64,000 nt of DNA from Fictibacillus sp. FJAT-27399 (lineage in GTDB: Bacteria; Bacillota; Bacilli; Bacillales; Fictibacillaceae). The notes beneath the pieces were generated by a model. It saw nothing but the letters and a program-made list of their open reading frames with translations. It ran no database searches and was not told where the DNA came from. Both the position numbers and the translations under genes were made by a program. Shown here piece by piece: positions 17,327 through 26,738 of this stretch. Within the stretch, counting starts at the first letter, position 1; each line of letters opens with the position of its first letter. The DNA lies in contig NZ_LMVC01000002.1 in the NCBI RefSeq assembly GCF_001510655.1, positions 1,718,388-1,782,387 of the forward strand, read 5' to 3'.

Positions 17327-17797
17327 TTAAAAATTAAATTGTCGGTTCAAATTAGCCATTTCGATGGCTGCAGCAGCTGCTTCCCATCCTTTGTTTCCGG
17401 CTTTTGTACCAGCACGCTCTATCGCCTGCTCAATGGAATCTGTTGTGAGGACACCAAAAATGACAGGTACACCAGACTGAAGAGAAGCAGCGGAAACGCC
17501 TTTTGCCGCTTCATTGCAGACATAGTCAAAATGAGGTGTAGAGCCACGGATGACTGTTCCAAGGGTGATAACGGCATCATATTTGCCCGCGTCTGCCATT
17601 TTCTTGGCGATCAATGGAATTTCAAAAGCTCCAGGCACCCATGCGATGTCGACGTTCTCTTCTTCTACACCGTGGCGTTTTAAAGCATCCTGCGCCCCGC
17701 TTAACAGTTTTCCAGTAATAAATTCATTAAACCGACCTACTACAATTCCAACCTTTAATCCTGATCCAACTAAATTCCCTTCATAAATCGTTGCCAT
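17327..17797 (-). CDS. ribH: 6,7-dimethyl-8-ribityllumazine synthase
   Basis: A 156-residue enzyme that joins the ribityl-aminouracil and the four-carbon unit from RibB to give lumazine; it forms 60-subunit shells in Bacillus. Typical blocks: [45 protein letters not shown] (with the catalytic His of the family) and [20 protein letters not shown]. It is the last gene of the ribE-ribBA-ribH operon, 20 bases after ribBA. Confidence 0.97.
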   Translation of the reverse strand: MATIYEGNLVGSGLKVGIVVGRFNEFITGKLLSGAQDALKRHGVEEENVDIAWVPGAFEIPLIAKKMADAGKYDAVITLGTVIRGSTPHFDYVCNEAAKGVSAASLQSGVPVIFGVLTTDSIEQAIERAGTKAGNKGWEAAAAAIEMANLNRQFNF

Positions 17798-17817
17798 TAT
17801 TAGAATTCCTCCTCTGA

Positions 17818-19011
17818 TTAAAACTGCAGCAAGTGCCCTAGTTTTGTTTGTTTTGTTTTTAAATATTTTTCGTTATCCTTATTTGACGGCGTTTGAATCG
17901 CTATGCGCTCCACCACTTCAAGATCATAGCCTTTTAATCCTGTAATCTTTCGCGGATTATTCGTCAGCAGGCGCATCTTCTTTATACCGAGCTCTTTCAA
18001 GATTTGTGCTCCGATACCATAATTTCTGAGATCTGGTGCGAATCCAAGCTTTTCATTGGCTTCTACCGTATCGTAGCCCTCTTCCTGGAGCTTGTAGGCC
18101 TTCATTTTATTAAGAAGTCCAATCCCTCTGCCCTCCTGCCTCATGTACAAAAGCACACCAGAATCAGCTTCCTGGATCTGGCGGAGCGCTGCGTGAAGCT
18201 GAGGTCCGCAGTCACAGCGGCGGGAACCAAATACATCCCCTGTTAAACATTCCGAGTGAACCCTCACAAGCACTGGCTGATCTGGGTCAATGGTACCCTT
18301 AACGAGGGCCACATGTTCTTTATCATCGATTAGGTTGGTAAAAGCGATTGCCGTAAACTCTCCGTATTCCGTCGGAAGCTTAATCTCAACTTCTTTAGCC
18401 ACCAGCTTTTCCTTCTGGTTTCTATAATGGATTAAATCCTTGATGGTGATGAACTTCAAGTCATGTTCTCGGGCGATTTCCTGCAGTTCAGGCACCCTTG
18501 CCATGCTTCCATCCTCATTCATGATCTCGCAGATCATCCCCGCCGGTTTGCAACCAGCCAGAATCGCCAGGTCTACAGCAGCTTCCGTATGGCCCGCACG
18601 CTGAAGGACGCCGCCTTTTTTTGCGATTAGGGGAAAGATATGTCCCGGGCGTTTAAAATCAGCTCCCTTCGACTCTTCCTCCACCATCTTTTGAATGGTA
18701 ACTGCCCGCTCAAGTGCAGAAATGCCGGTTGTGGTACTTTTATGATCAATACTGATCGTAAAGGCTGTTCCATGAGGGTCTGTGCTATGACTGACCATTG
18801 GAGAGAGCTCAAGCTTAGCAGCAAGCTGCTCATCGATAGGCGCACAGATCAGCCCTCTTCCATGCTTGGCCATAAAGTTTACGGTTTCGGGTGTGACTTT
18901 TTCTGCAATGGCAACAAAGTCACCTTCATTCTCTCTATCCTCATCATCTACCACAATTACTGGTTTTCCCATAACTAAATCCTGTACGGCCTCTTCTATA
19001 CTGTGAAACAT
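17818..19011 (-). CDS. ribBA: Bifunctional DHBP synthase / GTP cyclohydrolase II (RibBA)
   Basis: A 397-residue bifunctional enzyme. The N-terminal RibB half has [12 protein letters not shown] and [13 protein letters not shown]; the C-terminal RibA half has the zinc cysteines [15 protein letters not shown] and the active-site segment [16 protein letters not shown]. It supplies both branches of riboflavin synthesis, the butanone phosphate and the opened pyrimidine. AAAGGAGGG precedes the start. It sits 20 bases after ribE. Confidence 0.97.
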   Translation of the reverse strand: MFHSIEEAVQDLVMGKPVIVVDDEDRENEGDFVAIAEKVTPETVNFMAKHGRGLICAPIDEQLAAKLELSPMVSHSTDPHGTAFTISIDHKSTTTGISALERAVTIQKMVEEESKGADFKRPGHIFPLIAKKGGVLQRAGHTEAAVDLAILAGCKPAGMICEIMNEDGSMARVPELQEIAREHDLKFITIKDLIHYRNQKEKLVAKEVEIKLPTEYGEFTAIAFTNLIDDKEHVALVKGTIDPDQPVLVRVHSECLTGDVFGSRRCDCGPQLHAALRQIQEADSGVLLYMRQEGRGIGLLNKMKAYKLQEEGYDTVEANEKLGFAPDLRNYGIGAQILKELGIKKMRLLTNNPRKITGLKGYDLEVVERIAIQTPSNKDNEKYLKTKQTKLGHLLQF

Positions 19012-19031
19012 GTAAAAACCCTCCTTTGCCT

Positions 19032-19682
19032 CTAGAATCCGTGCTCCGTTAAATAGTCCATCGTGATGGCTGTTTTCTTGTTCTCCGGCTGAGTCTTACC
19101 GGACATAAATTTTTCAACATATTTTCCAAGCATGTCGCACTCGATGTTTACCGAATCTCCCTTTGCTTTTGCACCCAGTACAGTATGTGAGACCGTATGG
19201 GGGATCAAGGAGATCGTAAACGTATCATCTGTCAGTCCAAAGATCGTCAGGCTCGTTCCATCTACAGCAACTGAACCTTTCAGCAAAAGGTATTTCGCAA
19301 GGTGCTGCGGTACTTTAATGTCATAATAGATGGCATTTTTTTCTGGCCGCTTCTGGACAATCTCTCCCGTTCCGTCGATATGTCCGCTGACAAAGTGTCC
19401 TCCAAACCTTCCGCCGGACGCCATGGCCCGCTCCAAGTTGACTTTGGAATGGAATGACAATCCTTTTAGCCCTGTACTTCTGTACGTTTCCGGCATCACA
19501 TCAACAGTGAAGCTTTTTTCAGAAAAGGTTGTGACCGTGAGACAAACTCCGTTTACAGAAATGCTGTCCCCGAGCTGTACATCAACGAGAACTTTTGCAG
19601 CTGAAATGGTGAGTACAATTGTTTCATTGCCTTTTTTTATACCTTCAATGGTTCCTAATTCTTCTATGATTCCTGTAAACAT
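19032..19682 (-). CDS. ribE: Riboflavin synthase alpha chain
   Basis: A 216-residue enzyme with the two related lumazine-binding halves: it begins [10 protein letters not shown] and has [10 protein letters not shown] in the first half and [13 protein letters not shown] in the second. It turns two lumazines into riboflavin and a pyrimidine. It is the first gene of this operon: ribD, which precedes it in B. subtilis, is missing here and lies at 36.6-37.7 kb. GGGGGTGA precedes the start. Confidence 0.96.
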   Translation of the reverse strand: MFTGIIEELGTIEGIKKGNETIVLTISAAKVLVDVQLGDSISVNGVCLTVTTFSEKSFTVDVMPETYRSTGLKGLSFHSKVNLERAMASGGRFGGHFVSGHIDGTGEIVQKRPEKNAIYYDIKVPQHLAKYLLLKGSVAVDGTSLTIFGLTDDTFTISLIPHTVSHTVLGAKAKGDSVNIECDMLGKYVEKFMSGKTQPENKKTAITMDYLTEHGF

Positions 19683-19761
19683 TCATTCACCCCCTGTCGT
19701 TTATAATTGAAATATCTTAATTTAAGGAATGGGCTGAACTTGATGATTAAGCATCAGAAAC

Positions 19762-19798
19762 AAAAAACCCCCGGAAGACACAATTCTCCCAGGGGTTC
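19762..19798 (-). terminator. Expression-platform terminator of the FMN riboswitch
   Basis: Minus-strand stem AACCCCTGGGAG / CTTCCGGGGGTT followed by TTTTTTG lies between the aptamer and ribE, as in transcription-terminating FMN riboswitches. Confidence 0.8.
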
Positions 19799-19901
19799 CT
19801 ATTTATTGTTCTGAAAAAACTCGTAGCATCAATAAACAGTTATGACGAAATAAGCTTTCAAGGATTGTATTTTTAAACAATGCCAAATAAGCGTTCTTCA
19901 T

Positions 19902-20046
19902 TCCTTCTCCCATCCAGACTATACTGTCGGCTCTGGAGTTTCACCAGATCCACCGTCTATGCACACTGCACAGCCGGGTCACGGACTAAGAGGACAAATC
20001 CTCATCACCGCCGGTTGGGAATTTCACCCGACCCCGAAGGAAACAT
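19902..20046 (-). promoter_or_regulatory. FMN riboswitch (RFN element)
   Basis: The minus strand shows the conserved RFN blocks: CTTCGGGGTCGGGTGAAATT, CCGGCGGT, a variable arm, GTGAAACTCCAGAGCCGAC and AGTATAGTCTGGATGGGAGA. It senses FMN and shuts off the downstream ribE-ribBA-ribH genes through the terminator at 19762-19798. Confidence 0.95.
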
Positions 20047-20069
20047 ATTTAATTGTAAAGCATGATTCA

Positions 20070-20098
20070 AGTATAACGTTGTTTTATTTTCATTTCAA
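20070..20098 (-). promoter_or_regulatory. SigA-type promoter of the rib operon
   Basis: TTGAAA (20093-20098) and TATACT (20070-20075) on the minus strand, 17 bases apart, directly ahead of the riboswitch. Confidence 0.7.
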
Positions 20099-20124
20099 AC
20101 ATCATATCTCAGAACTTTTTCTTG

Positions 20125-20871
20125 CTATTGTTTATCAAGCCCTTTCGACTCAATAAATTCTTTCATATAGGTCCGCTTTGGCTGCGCCATTACTCTCGCC
20201 ATTTGAGTGGCCCACCCTTCATCCCGGGCTCCGCCTGTGCGCTCTTTATAGTACTCTGCCGTTTTCATCTCGAATTCCTTTAAGACCGGCAGCGCTTTTT
20301 CATCATCCTTGTACTGATTTTTATGGAAGACGGCTTCTTGAGGCAAGCGCGGTTTTAGACCAGGAGAGGCATCAGGAAAGCCGACAGCCATGCCGAACAG
20401 CGGCACTACATGGTCAGGGCAGCGAAGCAGCTCGGAGACTTCCGGAAGATTGTTTCTAATACCCCCGATATAGACGATGCCTAAGCCGAGCGATTCTGCA
20501 GCCATAGCAAGGTTCTGTGAAGCAAGAGCAACATCGATCATCCCTACCATGAATCCTTCCTTGGATTGTACGGTCGCATCAACATTTCCGCCTGTCATTT
20601 CAGCCATAAGCTTATGGCGGTGATAATCAAGGCAAAAGACGAAGAAGTAGCCATTCTGGGCCACATAGCTTTGATTGCCTGCCAATTCAGCAAGCTTATC
20701 CTTTAAACTCTGCTCCTCCACTCCTATGATGGAATATACTTGCTGATAGCTGGAAGTGGAAGCAGACTGAGCACATTGGACAAGCGTTTCAATGGTTTCT
20801 TGCGGAATCGGTTCATCTTTAAACCGGCGGATCGACCGGTGAGAAAGAATATTTTTTATCGTTTCGTTCAT
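20125..20871 (-). CDS. nfrA: NADPH-dependent flavin oxidoreductase/nitroreductase, NfrA family
   Basis: A 248-residue FMN-dependent oxidoreductase close to B. subtilis NfrA1. The start has the FMN phosphate-binding segment LSHRSIRRFKDEPIP; SASTSSYQQVYSIIGV, AAESLGLGIVYIGGIRNN and PLFGMAVGFPDA are all typical. It reduces nitro compounds, flavins or quinones with NADPH. The start ATG at 20871 is preferred; a TTG 9 bases upstream is an alternative. It lies just upstream of the rib operon on the same strand but the operon has its own promoter and riboswitch. Confidence 0.9.
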   Translation of the reverse strand: MNETIKNILSHRSIRRFKDEPIPQETIETLVQCAQSASTSSYQQVYSIIGVEEQSLKDKLAELAGNQSYVAQNGYFFVFCLDYHRHKLMAEMTGGNVDATVQSKEGFMVGMIDVALASQNLAMAAESLGLGIVYIGGIRNNLPEVSELLRCPDHVVPLFGMAVGFPDASPGLKPRLPQEAVFHKNQYKDDEKALPVLKEFEMKTAEYYKERTGGARDEGWATQMARVMAQPKRTYMKEFIESKGLDKQ

Positions 20872-20991
20872 TCTCCACAATCCCTTCGTGTTAAAGTACT
20901 TAGTTATGTTTCCTAATCTATCACAAGATTAATCATGACAGGAAGCCTGGCGGCTTAGGCGTGTTTCATCCTCTCATGCCTATTCGTAATA

Positions 20992-21870
20992 TTAATGGTA
21001 CCGTAAAAGATGTCTTATAAATTCTTTGATGGCAAAGGTCTTATATTTATGTTTTTTCATCACAATCCCCAAGTGCCATGGGATTTCATTGCCTTTGATC
21101 TCCACCTTTTTCACTTTTTGATCATTTACTTTCTCATAGATGGACTGCGGTAGAAAAGAAACGCCAAGGTTCTCTCCTACAAGACCTGTGATAAAATCCC
21201 ACTGTGAACTTTTATAAGCAATCTGCGGTTCAAAACCGGCCTGGCGGCATTTTGCAAGCATGTAATCATACAACGCAAATTCTTCTGTGAAAAAGATAAA
21301 ATCCTCATTGCTTAATTCTTTCAGCTCCACCTGTTCCTTTTCGGCAAGCGGATGCTGGCTGCTGACGATCAGCGTCATTACGTCTTTCATGAATGGAACC
21401 ACATCAAACAGCTCGTCATCTACAGGCAGCACCGATATCCCGAGTTCAAGATTGCCATGAAGCACTTCATCCTCCATTTTTTTCGCACCGTACTCCACCA
21501 GCTTGATGGCAATTTCAGGATAAGATTTTTGAAAATCACCAATGATCTTTGGAAAATACAATATTCCAATAACCGGGGGCAGACCGATCGATACGGATCC
21601 TTTCTTCAAATGCATCACATCATATAAAGAGGAAGATAGATCTTCCATAGAATGGAGGATCTCTTGCGCATGGCTGTAAACCGCATGTCCCGCATCCGTT
21701 AGCTCAATATTCCTTCCCGATCGGTCAATGAGCTGAACTTCAAGCTCTTCTTCCAGAGATTTGACCATCTTGCTTAAGCTCGGCTGTGAAAGGAACAAGG
21801 TGTTTGCTGCTTTCGTAAAGCTTCTCTGTTTTCCGACTTCTGCAAAATATTTTAATTGCCTTAAATCCAT
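20992..21870 (-). CDS. LysR-family transcriptional regulator (CidR/YwbI-like)
   Basis: A 292-residue regulator. Residues 1-60 form the LysR winged helix: LRQLKYFAEVGKQRSFTKAA then SQPSLSKMVKSLEEELEVQL. The rest is the co-inducer-binding domain. By overall wording it resembles YwbI/CidR of B. subtilis, which controls cidAB-type genes, but no such genes lie here and the assignment is from memory. It stands alone; the upstream region toward 22000 is AT-rich and may hold its promoter. Confidence 0.85.
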   Translation of the reverse strand: MDLRQLKYFAEVGKQRSFTKAANTLFLSQPSLSKMVKSLEEELEVQLIDRSGRNIELTDAGHAVYSHAQEILHSMEDLSSSLYDVMHLKKGSVSIGLPPVIGILYFPKIIGDFQKSYPEIAIKLVEYGAKKMEDEVLHGNLELGISVLPVDDELFDVVPFMKDVMTLIVSSQHPLAEKEQVELKELSNEDFIFFTEEFALYDYMLAKCRQAGFEPQIAYKSSQWDFITGLVGENLGVSFLPQSIYEKVNDQKVKKVEIKGNEIPWHLGIVMKKHKYKTFAIKEFIRHLLRYH

Positions 21871-22027
21871 AATCGCATCCTCTCATAACTAAAAGTTATA
21901 AATTATATTATTAACATTCGTTTTACCCATGATACATACAGGTGTAAAATATAGCTATATCAAAAAAACAACAGGACGCTTTTTGATGTAATTGGTATGC
22001 AATGTGATGTCATGGATGTACAGAGAA

Positions 22028-22062
22028 AAGCCGCCTCACAATTTATGAGGCGGCTTTTATTA
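22028..22062. terminator. Terminator of the thioredoxin-like gene
   Basis: Stem AAAGCCGCCTCA / TGAGGCGGCTTT around CAATTTA, with T-runs on both strands. Confidence 0.85.
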
Positions 22063-22067
22063 TTCCT

Positions 22068-22388
22068 TTATACTGGAAGGCTCTCCAGATAAGCACGAAC
22101 GTTTTCTGGTGTTTTTGCATTAGCACTGTGAAGATGGGCGAGTTTCTCTCCATTTTTAAACAAAAGCAAGCTTGGGATTCCCATGACTTCGTACTTTTCA
22201 GCAAGTTCCGGAAACTTATCCCGGTCGATCTCATACCAGGCTTTGTCGTTGTGTTCTTCGATAATATCTCCAATGAATACTTCCAGTCTGCGGCAGTCCG
22301 GACACCAGCCCGCTGTAAAAATCATAATGGTTTCTTTATCCGCTGAAATGACTTCATTAAATTCTTCTAAAGTTTGAATCTCTTTCAT
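22068..22388 (-). CDS. Thioredoxin-family protein (YdbP-like)
   Basis: A 106-residue cytoplasmic thioredoxin fold with active site WCPDC in IFTAGWCPDCRRLE, the cis-Pro loop VMGIPSLLLFKNGE and a HLHSANAKTPE tail. Length and wording fit YdbP-type proteins of Bacillus. Probable role is thiol-disulfide exchange or thiol redox balance. It is divergent from dapF. Confidence 0.88.
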   Translation of the reverse strand: MKEIQTLEEFNEVISADKETIMIFTAGWCPDCRRLEVFIGDIIEEHNDKAWYEIDRDKFPELAEKYEVMGIPSLLLFKNGEKLAHLHSANAKTPENVRAYLESLPV

Positions 22389-22551
22389 TTTATTCCCTCC
22401 CTTATTTAGCTTACACTATTATATATACCACGCCTAATCTTGATCATGAAGCTTAATGCTCTGTAATTTCTATTATTTGATGTTAACATTTTTTTATGTT
22501 TCTTGTTATGATACAAATAAGAAATTCGGCGGAACGAAAGGACGAAGACCA

Positions 22552-23523
22552 TTGAAAATTGACGTTTTAAAAACACATGGCTCCTGCAATGACTTTATTT
22601 TAATTGATGAATACAGCAATGATTACGGACTCGATGATGAAAAGCGTACCGTTTTGACGAAGGTCCTCTGTGACCGCAAAGGCTCTATTGGGGCGGACGG
22701 CATTTTGTTTATCCAAAAAAGCGAGAAAGCGGATGCTAAATACCGGATTTTCAATTCAGATGGCACCGAGCCGGAAATGTGCGGCAACGGGCTCCGCTGT
22801 GCAGGAAGATACATTACTGAGTTATTAGGAAGAGATCATGCCATCGTCGAAACGCTAAAAGCAAACCTCGATGTACAAAGAACTGAAAATATTTACGGCG
22901 ATATTCAAACCTTTGAAGTTCTGATCGGACCTGTCTCGTTTGATGTTCACACCTTGCCCTTAATCCATGACCAAGAAACACTTGAAAATACGGTGATTCC
23001 TGAATTATCTCCAGAAATAGCCTTCACTGCAATAAGTATGCCGAATCCGCATATCATTACACTTGTCGATGATATTGATCAAGATCAAGTGGCTGAGATC
23101 GGGAAAAAAGCGAATAAATTAAAAAGTGTGTTTCCCAAGGGCGTGAATGTCAGTTTCGTCAAAGATTTGGGTGATTCAAAAATCTTTGTCCAAACGTATG
23201 AACGCGGTGTGGGAATCACTAACTCATGCGGAACAGCGATGTCCGCAGCAAGCCTGATTACGTGCCGGCTAGGCATCAATCATCCCGAAAAAGATATTAC
23301 AGTGTTAAACAACGGCGGTATGGTGCGCTGCAAAGTGAATGAACTGAAAGAAAGCAGCGGCTATTCTGTACTGCTTAAAGGAAACGCAACCTATGTCTTT
23401 TCTGGAACGGTTGAATTTGACTTCAACTCTCCAGAAGAATTTGTCTTTGAACAAGAAGAAGAATTTACACAAGAAGAAGCAAGCTATCGCAAGCTTGAAA
23501 CGTATGCTAAAAGCGCCGTATAA
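22552..23523 (+). CDS. dapF: Diaminopimelate epimerase (long form)
   Basis: A 323-residue enzyme that turns LL- into meso-diaminopimelate for lysine and peptidoglycan. The two catalytic Cys are in EMCGNGLRCAGRY and TNSCGTAMSA, and the fold marker FNSDGTE is present. It is about 40 residues longer than B. subtilis DapF, owing to an acidic tail (FEQEEEFTQEEASY); its wording is rather divergent and may be nearer to the long Listeria-type form. TTG at 22552 is the likely start, with GAAAGGA upstream; longer frames lack a ribosome site. Confidence 0.85.
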   Translation: MKIDVLKTHGSCNDFILIDEYSNDYGLDDEKRTVLTKVLCDRKGSIGADGILFIQKSEKADAKYRIFNSDGTEPEMCGNGLRCAGRYITELLGRDHAIVETLKANLDVQRTENIYGDIQTFEVLIGPVSFDVHTLPLIHDQETLENTVIPELSPEIAFTAISMPNPHIITLVDDIDQDQVAEIGKKANKLKSVFPKGVNVSFVKDLGDSKIFVQTYERGVGITNSCGTAMSAASLITCRLGINHPEKDITVLNNGGMVRCKVNELKESSGYSVLLKGNATYVFSGTVEFDFNSPEEFVFEQEEEFTQEEASYRKLETYAKSAV

Positions 23524-23566
23524 AACAAAAGACAGTGGCCGTAGATGGCCGCTGTCTTTTGTTTAT
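23524..23566 (+). terminator. dapF terminator
   Basis: Stem AAACAAAAGACAGTGGCC / GGCCGCTGTCTTTTGTTT with a GTAGAT loop. Confidence 0.85.
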
Positions 23567-24183
23567 TTATTTTCGTAAAATCAATGACTGAAAGCTAAAA
23601 GAACCGCCAATCACATCAGGGGGAACCACATGGAACCTTTCAATGTGAAAAACAGAAGACACCGTCTCTTGAATGTCTTCATCCGTAAAGAAGGAAAAAA
23701 TCGCTTCGGATCATAGGAATCGCCTTCCCATACCCCTTCAGAATCAACGCCGCCATACACTCCCATAAAGAAGAGTCCGCCTGCCCTTAACACTCGCTTT
23801 ATTCCTTCGAGTACATTTATAATCTCGCTTTTTGGTACGTGCAAAAGAGAATTCAATGCCCATGCAGCATCAAACGACTAATCTGCAAATACTAAACTGT
23901 CAAAACTCATTACTTCTGCAGCCAGTCCTTTTTCCCGGCATAATCCAACCATCTCAGGTGATAAATCAAGAGACAGGGTGGACAATCCTTCTTGATGAAA
24001 AAATAGACTGTCACGCCCCGGCCCGGCACCAAGGTCCAAAAGGCTTTTTTTGTTATCACGCAAGAGCAGGTCAGCAAATATTTGTCTCTCTTCAACCTTC
24101 CATGTTTGCGTCTCCTGTCCGTTTCCGCTCATCGATTCTTTATCATAGGATTCTCGTAATTGCTGTTTTAGTCCTGTATTCAT
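23567..24183 (-). pseudogene. Class I SAM-dependent methyltransferase, broken by a stop and a frameshift
   Basis: The first 101 codons read normally (ATG 24183 after AAGGAG) and include the SAM-binding motif LLDLGAGPGRDSLFF. At 23878-23880 there is an in-frame TAG, where SFDSLVFAD-stop-SFDAAWALNSLLHVP shows a Glu-to-stop type change. Downstream, at the T-run near 23700, the frame slips by one base: KRFF is followed in the next frame by FFTDEDIQETVSSVFHIERF and continues to TAA at 23567. Restoring one base would give a protein of about 205 residues. Two lesions argue for a real pseudogene. Confidence 0.85.
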
Positions 24184-24293
24184 CTCTATACTCCTTATGT
24201 ACTCTTTACGGTCACTTTTCTTTCTTTATCAGCCGGCCGACTTCCCCTTTGCCTCCCTATTCATTTCGGCACGCCGCTCCCTTTTTCCTCGTG

Positions 24294-24327
24294 AAAAAAA
24301 GGATATGTCAGCTGACATACCTTTTTT
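24294..24327 (-). terminator. Terminator of the DUF4383-like gene
   Basis: The palindrome TATGTCAGCTGACATA is flanked by A- and T-runs; the T-run is on the minus strand after the gene ending at 24337. Confidence 0.8.
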
Positions 24328-24336
24328 CCATGAGCC

Positions 24337-24681
24337 TTAGTTTGAAACTGTCTTGTTTGCTGATTTCGATGCCGGGGATGCGAATCCCGTAAAGATTGAG
24401 ACAAAAGCAATGATGAAATGCAGCACGTTGTCTGCCGCAAGAAAATGGATTCCCGCAAATTCATGTGTGAATAAACCTAAGATTGCAACAAGCAGATACA
24501 CAAATCCGAACACTTTCGCATACAATTTCGCCTTCGCTTCTGTACCGCTCATAATGATCGCCACAATTCCTGAAGCTAAATGAACAATATGGTGGACCGG
24601 CGTCAGATGATAGAGTCCCTCCATCGGTATAATGAAACCAACAATTCCTATTACGATAAAAATAATACCCAAAGTTAACAA
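24337..24681 (-). CDS. DUF4383-like small membrane protein; start doubtful
   Basis: A 114-residue protein with four hydrophobic segments (IIFIVIGIVGFII, HHIVHLASGIVAIIM, VFGFVYLLVAILGLF, NVLHFIIAFVSIFTGF) and a His-rich loop LTPVHHIVHL, like DUF4383 proteins. Only a TTG at 24681 opens this frame, with a weak ribosome site. A better start (ATG 24703 after TTTAGGATGAAAGG) reads MKTKARIFVN and is one base out of frame, so the gene may carry a one-base insertion near 24682 or a sequencing slip. Confidence 0.6.
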   Translation of the reverse strand: MLTLGIIFIVIGIVGFIIPMEGLYHLTPVHHIVHLASGIVAIIMSGTEAKAKLYAKVFGFVYLLVAILGLFTHEFAGIHFLAADNVLHFIIAFVSIFTGFASPASKSANKTVSN

Positions 24682-24794
24682 ATATTCGTGCCTTCGTTTT
24701 CATCCTTTCATCCTAAATACTTTGTTTTCATCTAGCTAACGTTTCCGTTCTTGATTTGGATCACTAAATAGTTAAAATTTACACTCGTATTTGA

Positions 24795-24823
24795 TTGACG
24801 AAAAATTCCATTAAAAATACAAT
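24795..24823 (+). promoter_or_regulatory. SigA-type promoter of the M24 peptidase gene
   Basis: TTGACG at 24795-24800 and TACAAT at 24818-24823 with a 17-base spacer. Confidence 0.65.
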
Positions 24824-24874
24824 GAAAATAAACCACATAGTCAGTTTGATTTTAAAACTACTGAGGAGGGTCCC

Positions 24875-26125
24875 ATGGAAGCATCATTTTTTATTGAAAA
24901 CAGAAAAAAACTAACAGATCAGCTCCCTGCTGAATCAACAGCTATTCTTTTTGCCGGCCAGGCCCCTTATAAATCTGCCGATGAACGATATCCCTTTACT
25001 CCGAACCGCAATTTTTATTATTTAACGGGGATTACCCGTCAAAACATCATCCTCGTTATGAAAAAGACGGAGACTTCCGTGGAAGAGACGCTTTTCATCG
25101 AGAAAGCAGATCCTGTGATGGAAAAATGGATTGGCGCGTCACTGACAAAAGAAGAAGCTCAGAATCTTTCCGGGATAAAAAGCATTTCATATCTGGAAAG
25201 CTTTGAAACGTTCATGGCAAGAACATTTTTTGCAGAATCCGTAAAGAATGTATACTTAGATTTGGAGCGCAGAGAATGGTCTGAAGCACAAACCAAGGCT
25301 TTCTCCTTCGCAAAGCATTTACAGGAGCATTATCCTCATCTTGCGATTCAAAATGCGTATCCTCTCATTACAGAATTAAGAGTGTTCAAAACCGAAGAGG
25401 AAGTTCAAAAGATTAAGGAAGCTATCAACATTACGAAAGAAGGCATCTATAACATACTAAAACATGCAAAAGCCGGTATGATGGAAAACCAGCTCGAAGC
25501 GCACTTTGACTTTATCCTCAAATCATCAGGCGTTAAGGATTTTGCCTTCCATACCATCTTGGCAAGCGGAAAAAACGCTACTGTTCTGCATTATGAAGAC
25601 AATGATTCTAAGATCAATGATGGTGATCTCATATTACTGGATCTTGGTGCTCAAAAAGACTATTACAATGCTGATATCAGCTTTACGTTCCCTGTTGATG
25701 GAAAATTCACTTCCCGTCAGAAGGAAATCTATAACATTGTTCTTAAAGCATTGAAAGAAACAACAGCCCTTATTAAACCAGGCCTAAAGTTCGCAGAATT
25801 AAATGAACACACGAAGGCCGTTCTCGCAGAAGAATGCATAAGAATCGGCTTATTTAAAGAAAAAGCCGAGCTGTCTAATTATTATTACCACGGCGTCAGC
25901 CATTTCCTCGGACTCGACACTCATGATGTCGGTTCATACAAAGACCGTGTTCTTGAGCCAGGAATGGTCCTTACGATTGAACCTGGTTTGTATATTGAAG
26001 ATGAAAGAATCGGCATCCGGATTGAGGACGACATTCTCGTAACCGAAGACGGATATGAGAATCTTTCAAAGGACATTATTCGTACAGTAGAAGACATTGA
26101 AGCGTTCATGTCTGAAAATAAATAA
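24875..26125 (+). CDS. M24-family Xaa-Pro aminopeptidase (aminopeptidase P type)
   Basis: A 416-residue cytoplasmic metallopeptidase that removes N-terminal residues ahead of proline. Residues 1-150 are the AMP_N domain (RYPFTPNRNFYYLTGI). The pita-bread domain shows the metal ligands in LLDLGAQKDYYNADIS, GVSHFLGLDTHDVG, TIEPGLYIE and GIRIEDDIL. CTGAGGAGGG precedes the start. It is monocistronic with its own promoter and terminator. Which of the several Bacillus M24 paralogues it matches is not clear. Confidence 0.92.
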   Translation: MEASFFIENRKKLTDQLPAESTAILFAGQAPYKSADERYPFTPNRNFYYLTGITRQNIILVMKKTETSVEETLFIEKADPVMEKWIGASLTKEEAQNLSGIKSISYLESFETFMARTFFAESVKNVYLDLERREWSEAQTKAFSFAKHLQEHYPHLAIQNAYPLITELRVFKTEEEVQKIKEAINITKEGIYNILKHAKAGMMENQLEAHFDFILKSSGVKDFAFHTILASGKNATVLHYEDNDSKINDGDLILLDLGAQKDYYNADISFTFPVDGKFTSRQKEIYNIVLKALKETTALIKPGLKFAELNEHTKAVLAEECIRIGLFKEKAELSNYYYHGVSHFLGLDTHDVGSYKDRVLEPGMVLTIEPGLYIEDERIGIRIEDDILVTEDGYENLSKDIIRTVEDIEAFMSENK

Positions 26126-26126
26126 C

Positions 26127-26167
26127 AAAAAAAGAACCACAGACATGCTGTCTGTGGTTCTTTTTTA
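26127..26167. terminator. Bidirectional terminator
   Basis: Stem AAAAGAACCACAGACA / TGTCTGTGGTTCTTTT with a TGC loop, between the M24 gene and the convergent Gly/Phe-rich gene. Confidence 0.88.
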
Positions 26168-26193
26168 TACTTACGAACAAACTGACACTTTAA

Positions 26194-26562
26194 TTACCAC
26201 CAGAAACGTCTAAAACCCCTGAAACCGAAGAAAGGAAAACCGAACAAACCGAAGCCCGGGAAAAAAGGTCCTACGAAAAACGGGTTGAAACCAAAACCTC
26301 CGAAACCAAAACCAGGGAAGAAGCGTTCAGATGCTTCGTCTCTGTGCTGCATAGGCATGATGAGATAAATGTTGTCATTATCATGGCTATGAATCTTTCC
26401 ATGATAAATCTTACCGTCTGCCATCTCAATCTCACAGTTGGCTCCTGCATACTGCTTGCAGAGATGCATCCAGTGCTCTTTGTGGCTTGGGCTTACCTGG
26501 TACGCTTTATTGTCTTTCGGCATGTGATAGCCTGGCTTAATATTACTCATGTGTTCGTACAA
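26194..26562 (-). CDS. Small protein with an Sm-like-looking middle and an aromatic/Gly-rich tail
   Basis: A 122-residue protein. The middle (CEIEMADGKIYHGKIHSHDN then NIYLIMPM) resembles the strand pattern of small Sm/SH3-like barrels. The last 40 residues are almost only Phe, Gly and Pro with a few Trp and Arg (for example FFPGFGFGGFGFNPFF). TTG at 26562 is the start, with AAGGAGG eight bases ahead. Such tails are common in Bacillus coat or spore-surface proteins, but no family is recognised. It lies next to the YjcZ-type spore peptide on the opposite strand. Confidence 0.65.
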   Translation of the reverse strand: MYEHMSNIKPGYHMPKDNKAYQVSPSHKEHWMHLCKQYAGANCEIEMADGKIYHGKIHSHDNDNIYLIMPMQHRDEASERFFPGFGFGGFGFNPFFVGPFFPGFGLFGFPFFGFRGFRRFWW

Positions 26563-26691
26563 GTATAGATCCTCCTTGTGTGGTATATAGCCAGTTTATT
26601 CTCTGAGACAAGGTTGGTTACCAAAATGGTTGTTTCACCTATACGTTAACTATCATTCCAAAGACACCGGCACATTTCACAGCTTGCCTAA

Positions 26692-26719
26692 ACCAATTAA
26701 GTCAAGCCATCATATTCTA
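26692..26719 (+). promoter_or_regulatory. Candidate mother-cell (SigK/SigE-type) promoter
   Basis: ACC at 26692-26694 and CATATTCTA at 26711-26719, 16 bases apart, fit the SigK pattern AC / CATANNNTA, ahead of the YjcZ-type peptide. Confidence 0.45.
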
Positions 26720-26738
26720 AGTTGAGGAGGTGTAAACT

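Noticed and set aside
19880-20156. Short plus-strand ORFs across 19.88-20.16 kb
   Set aside because: They fall inside the FMN riboswitch on the other strand; the conserved RNA blocks explain the sequence.
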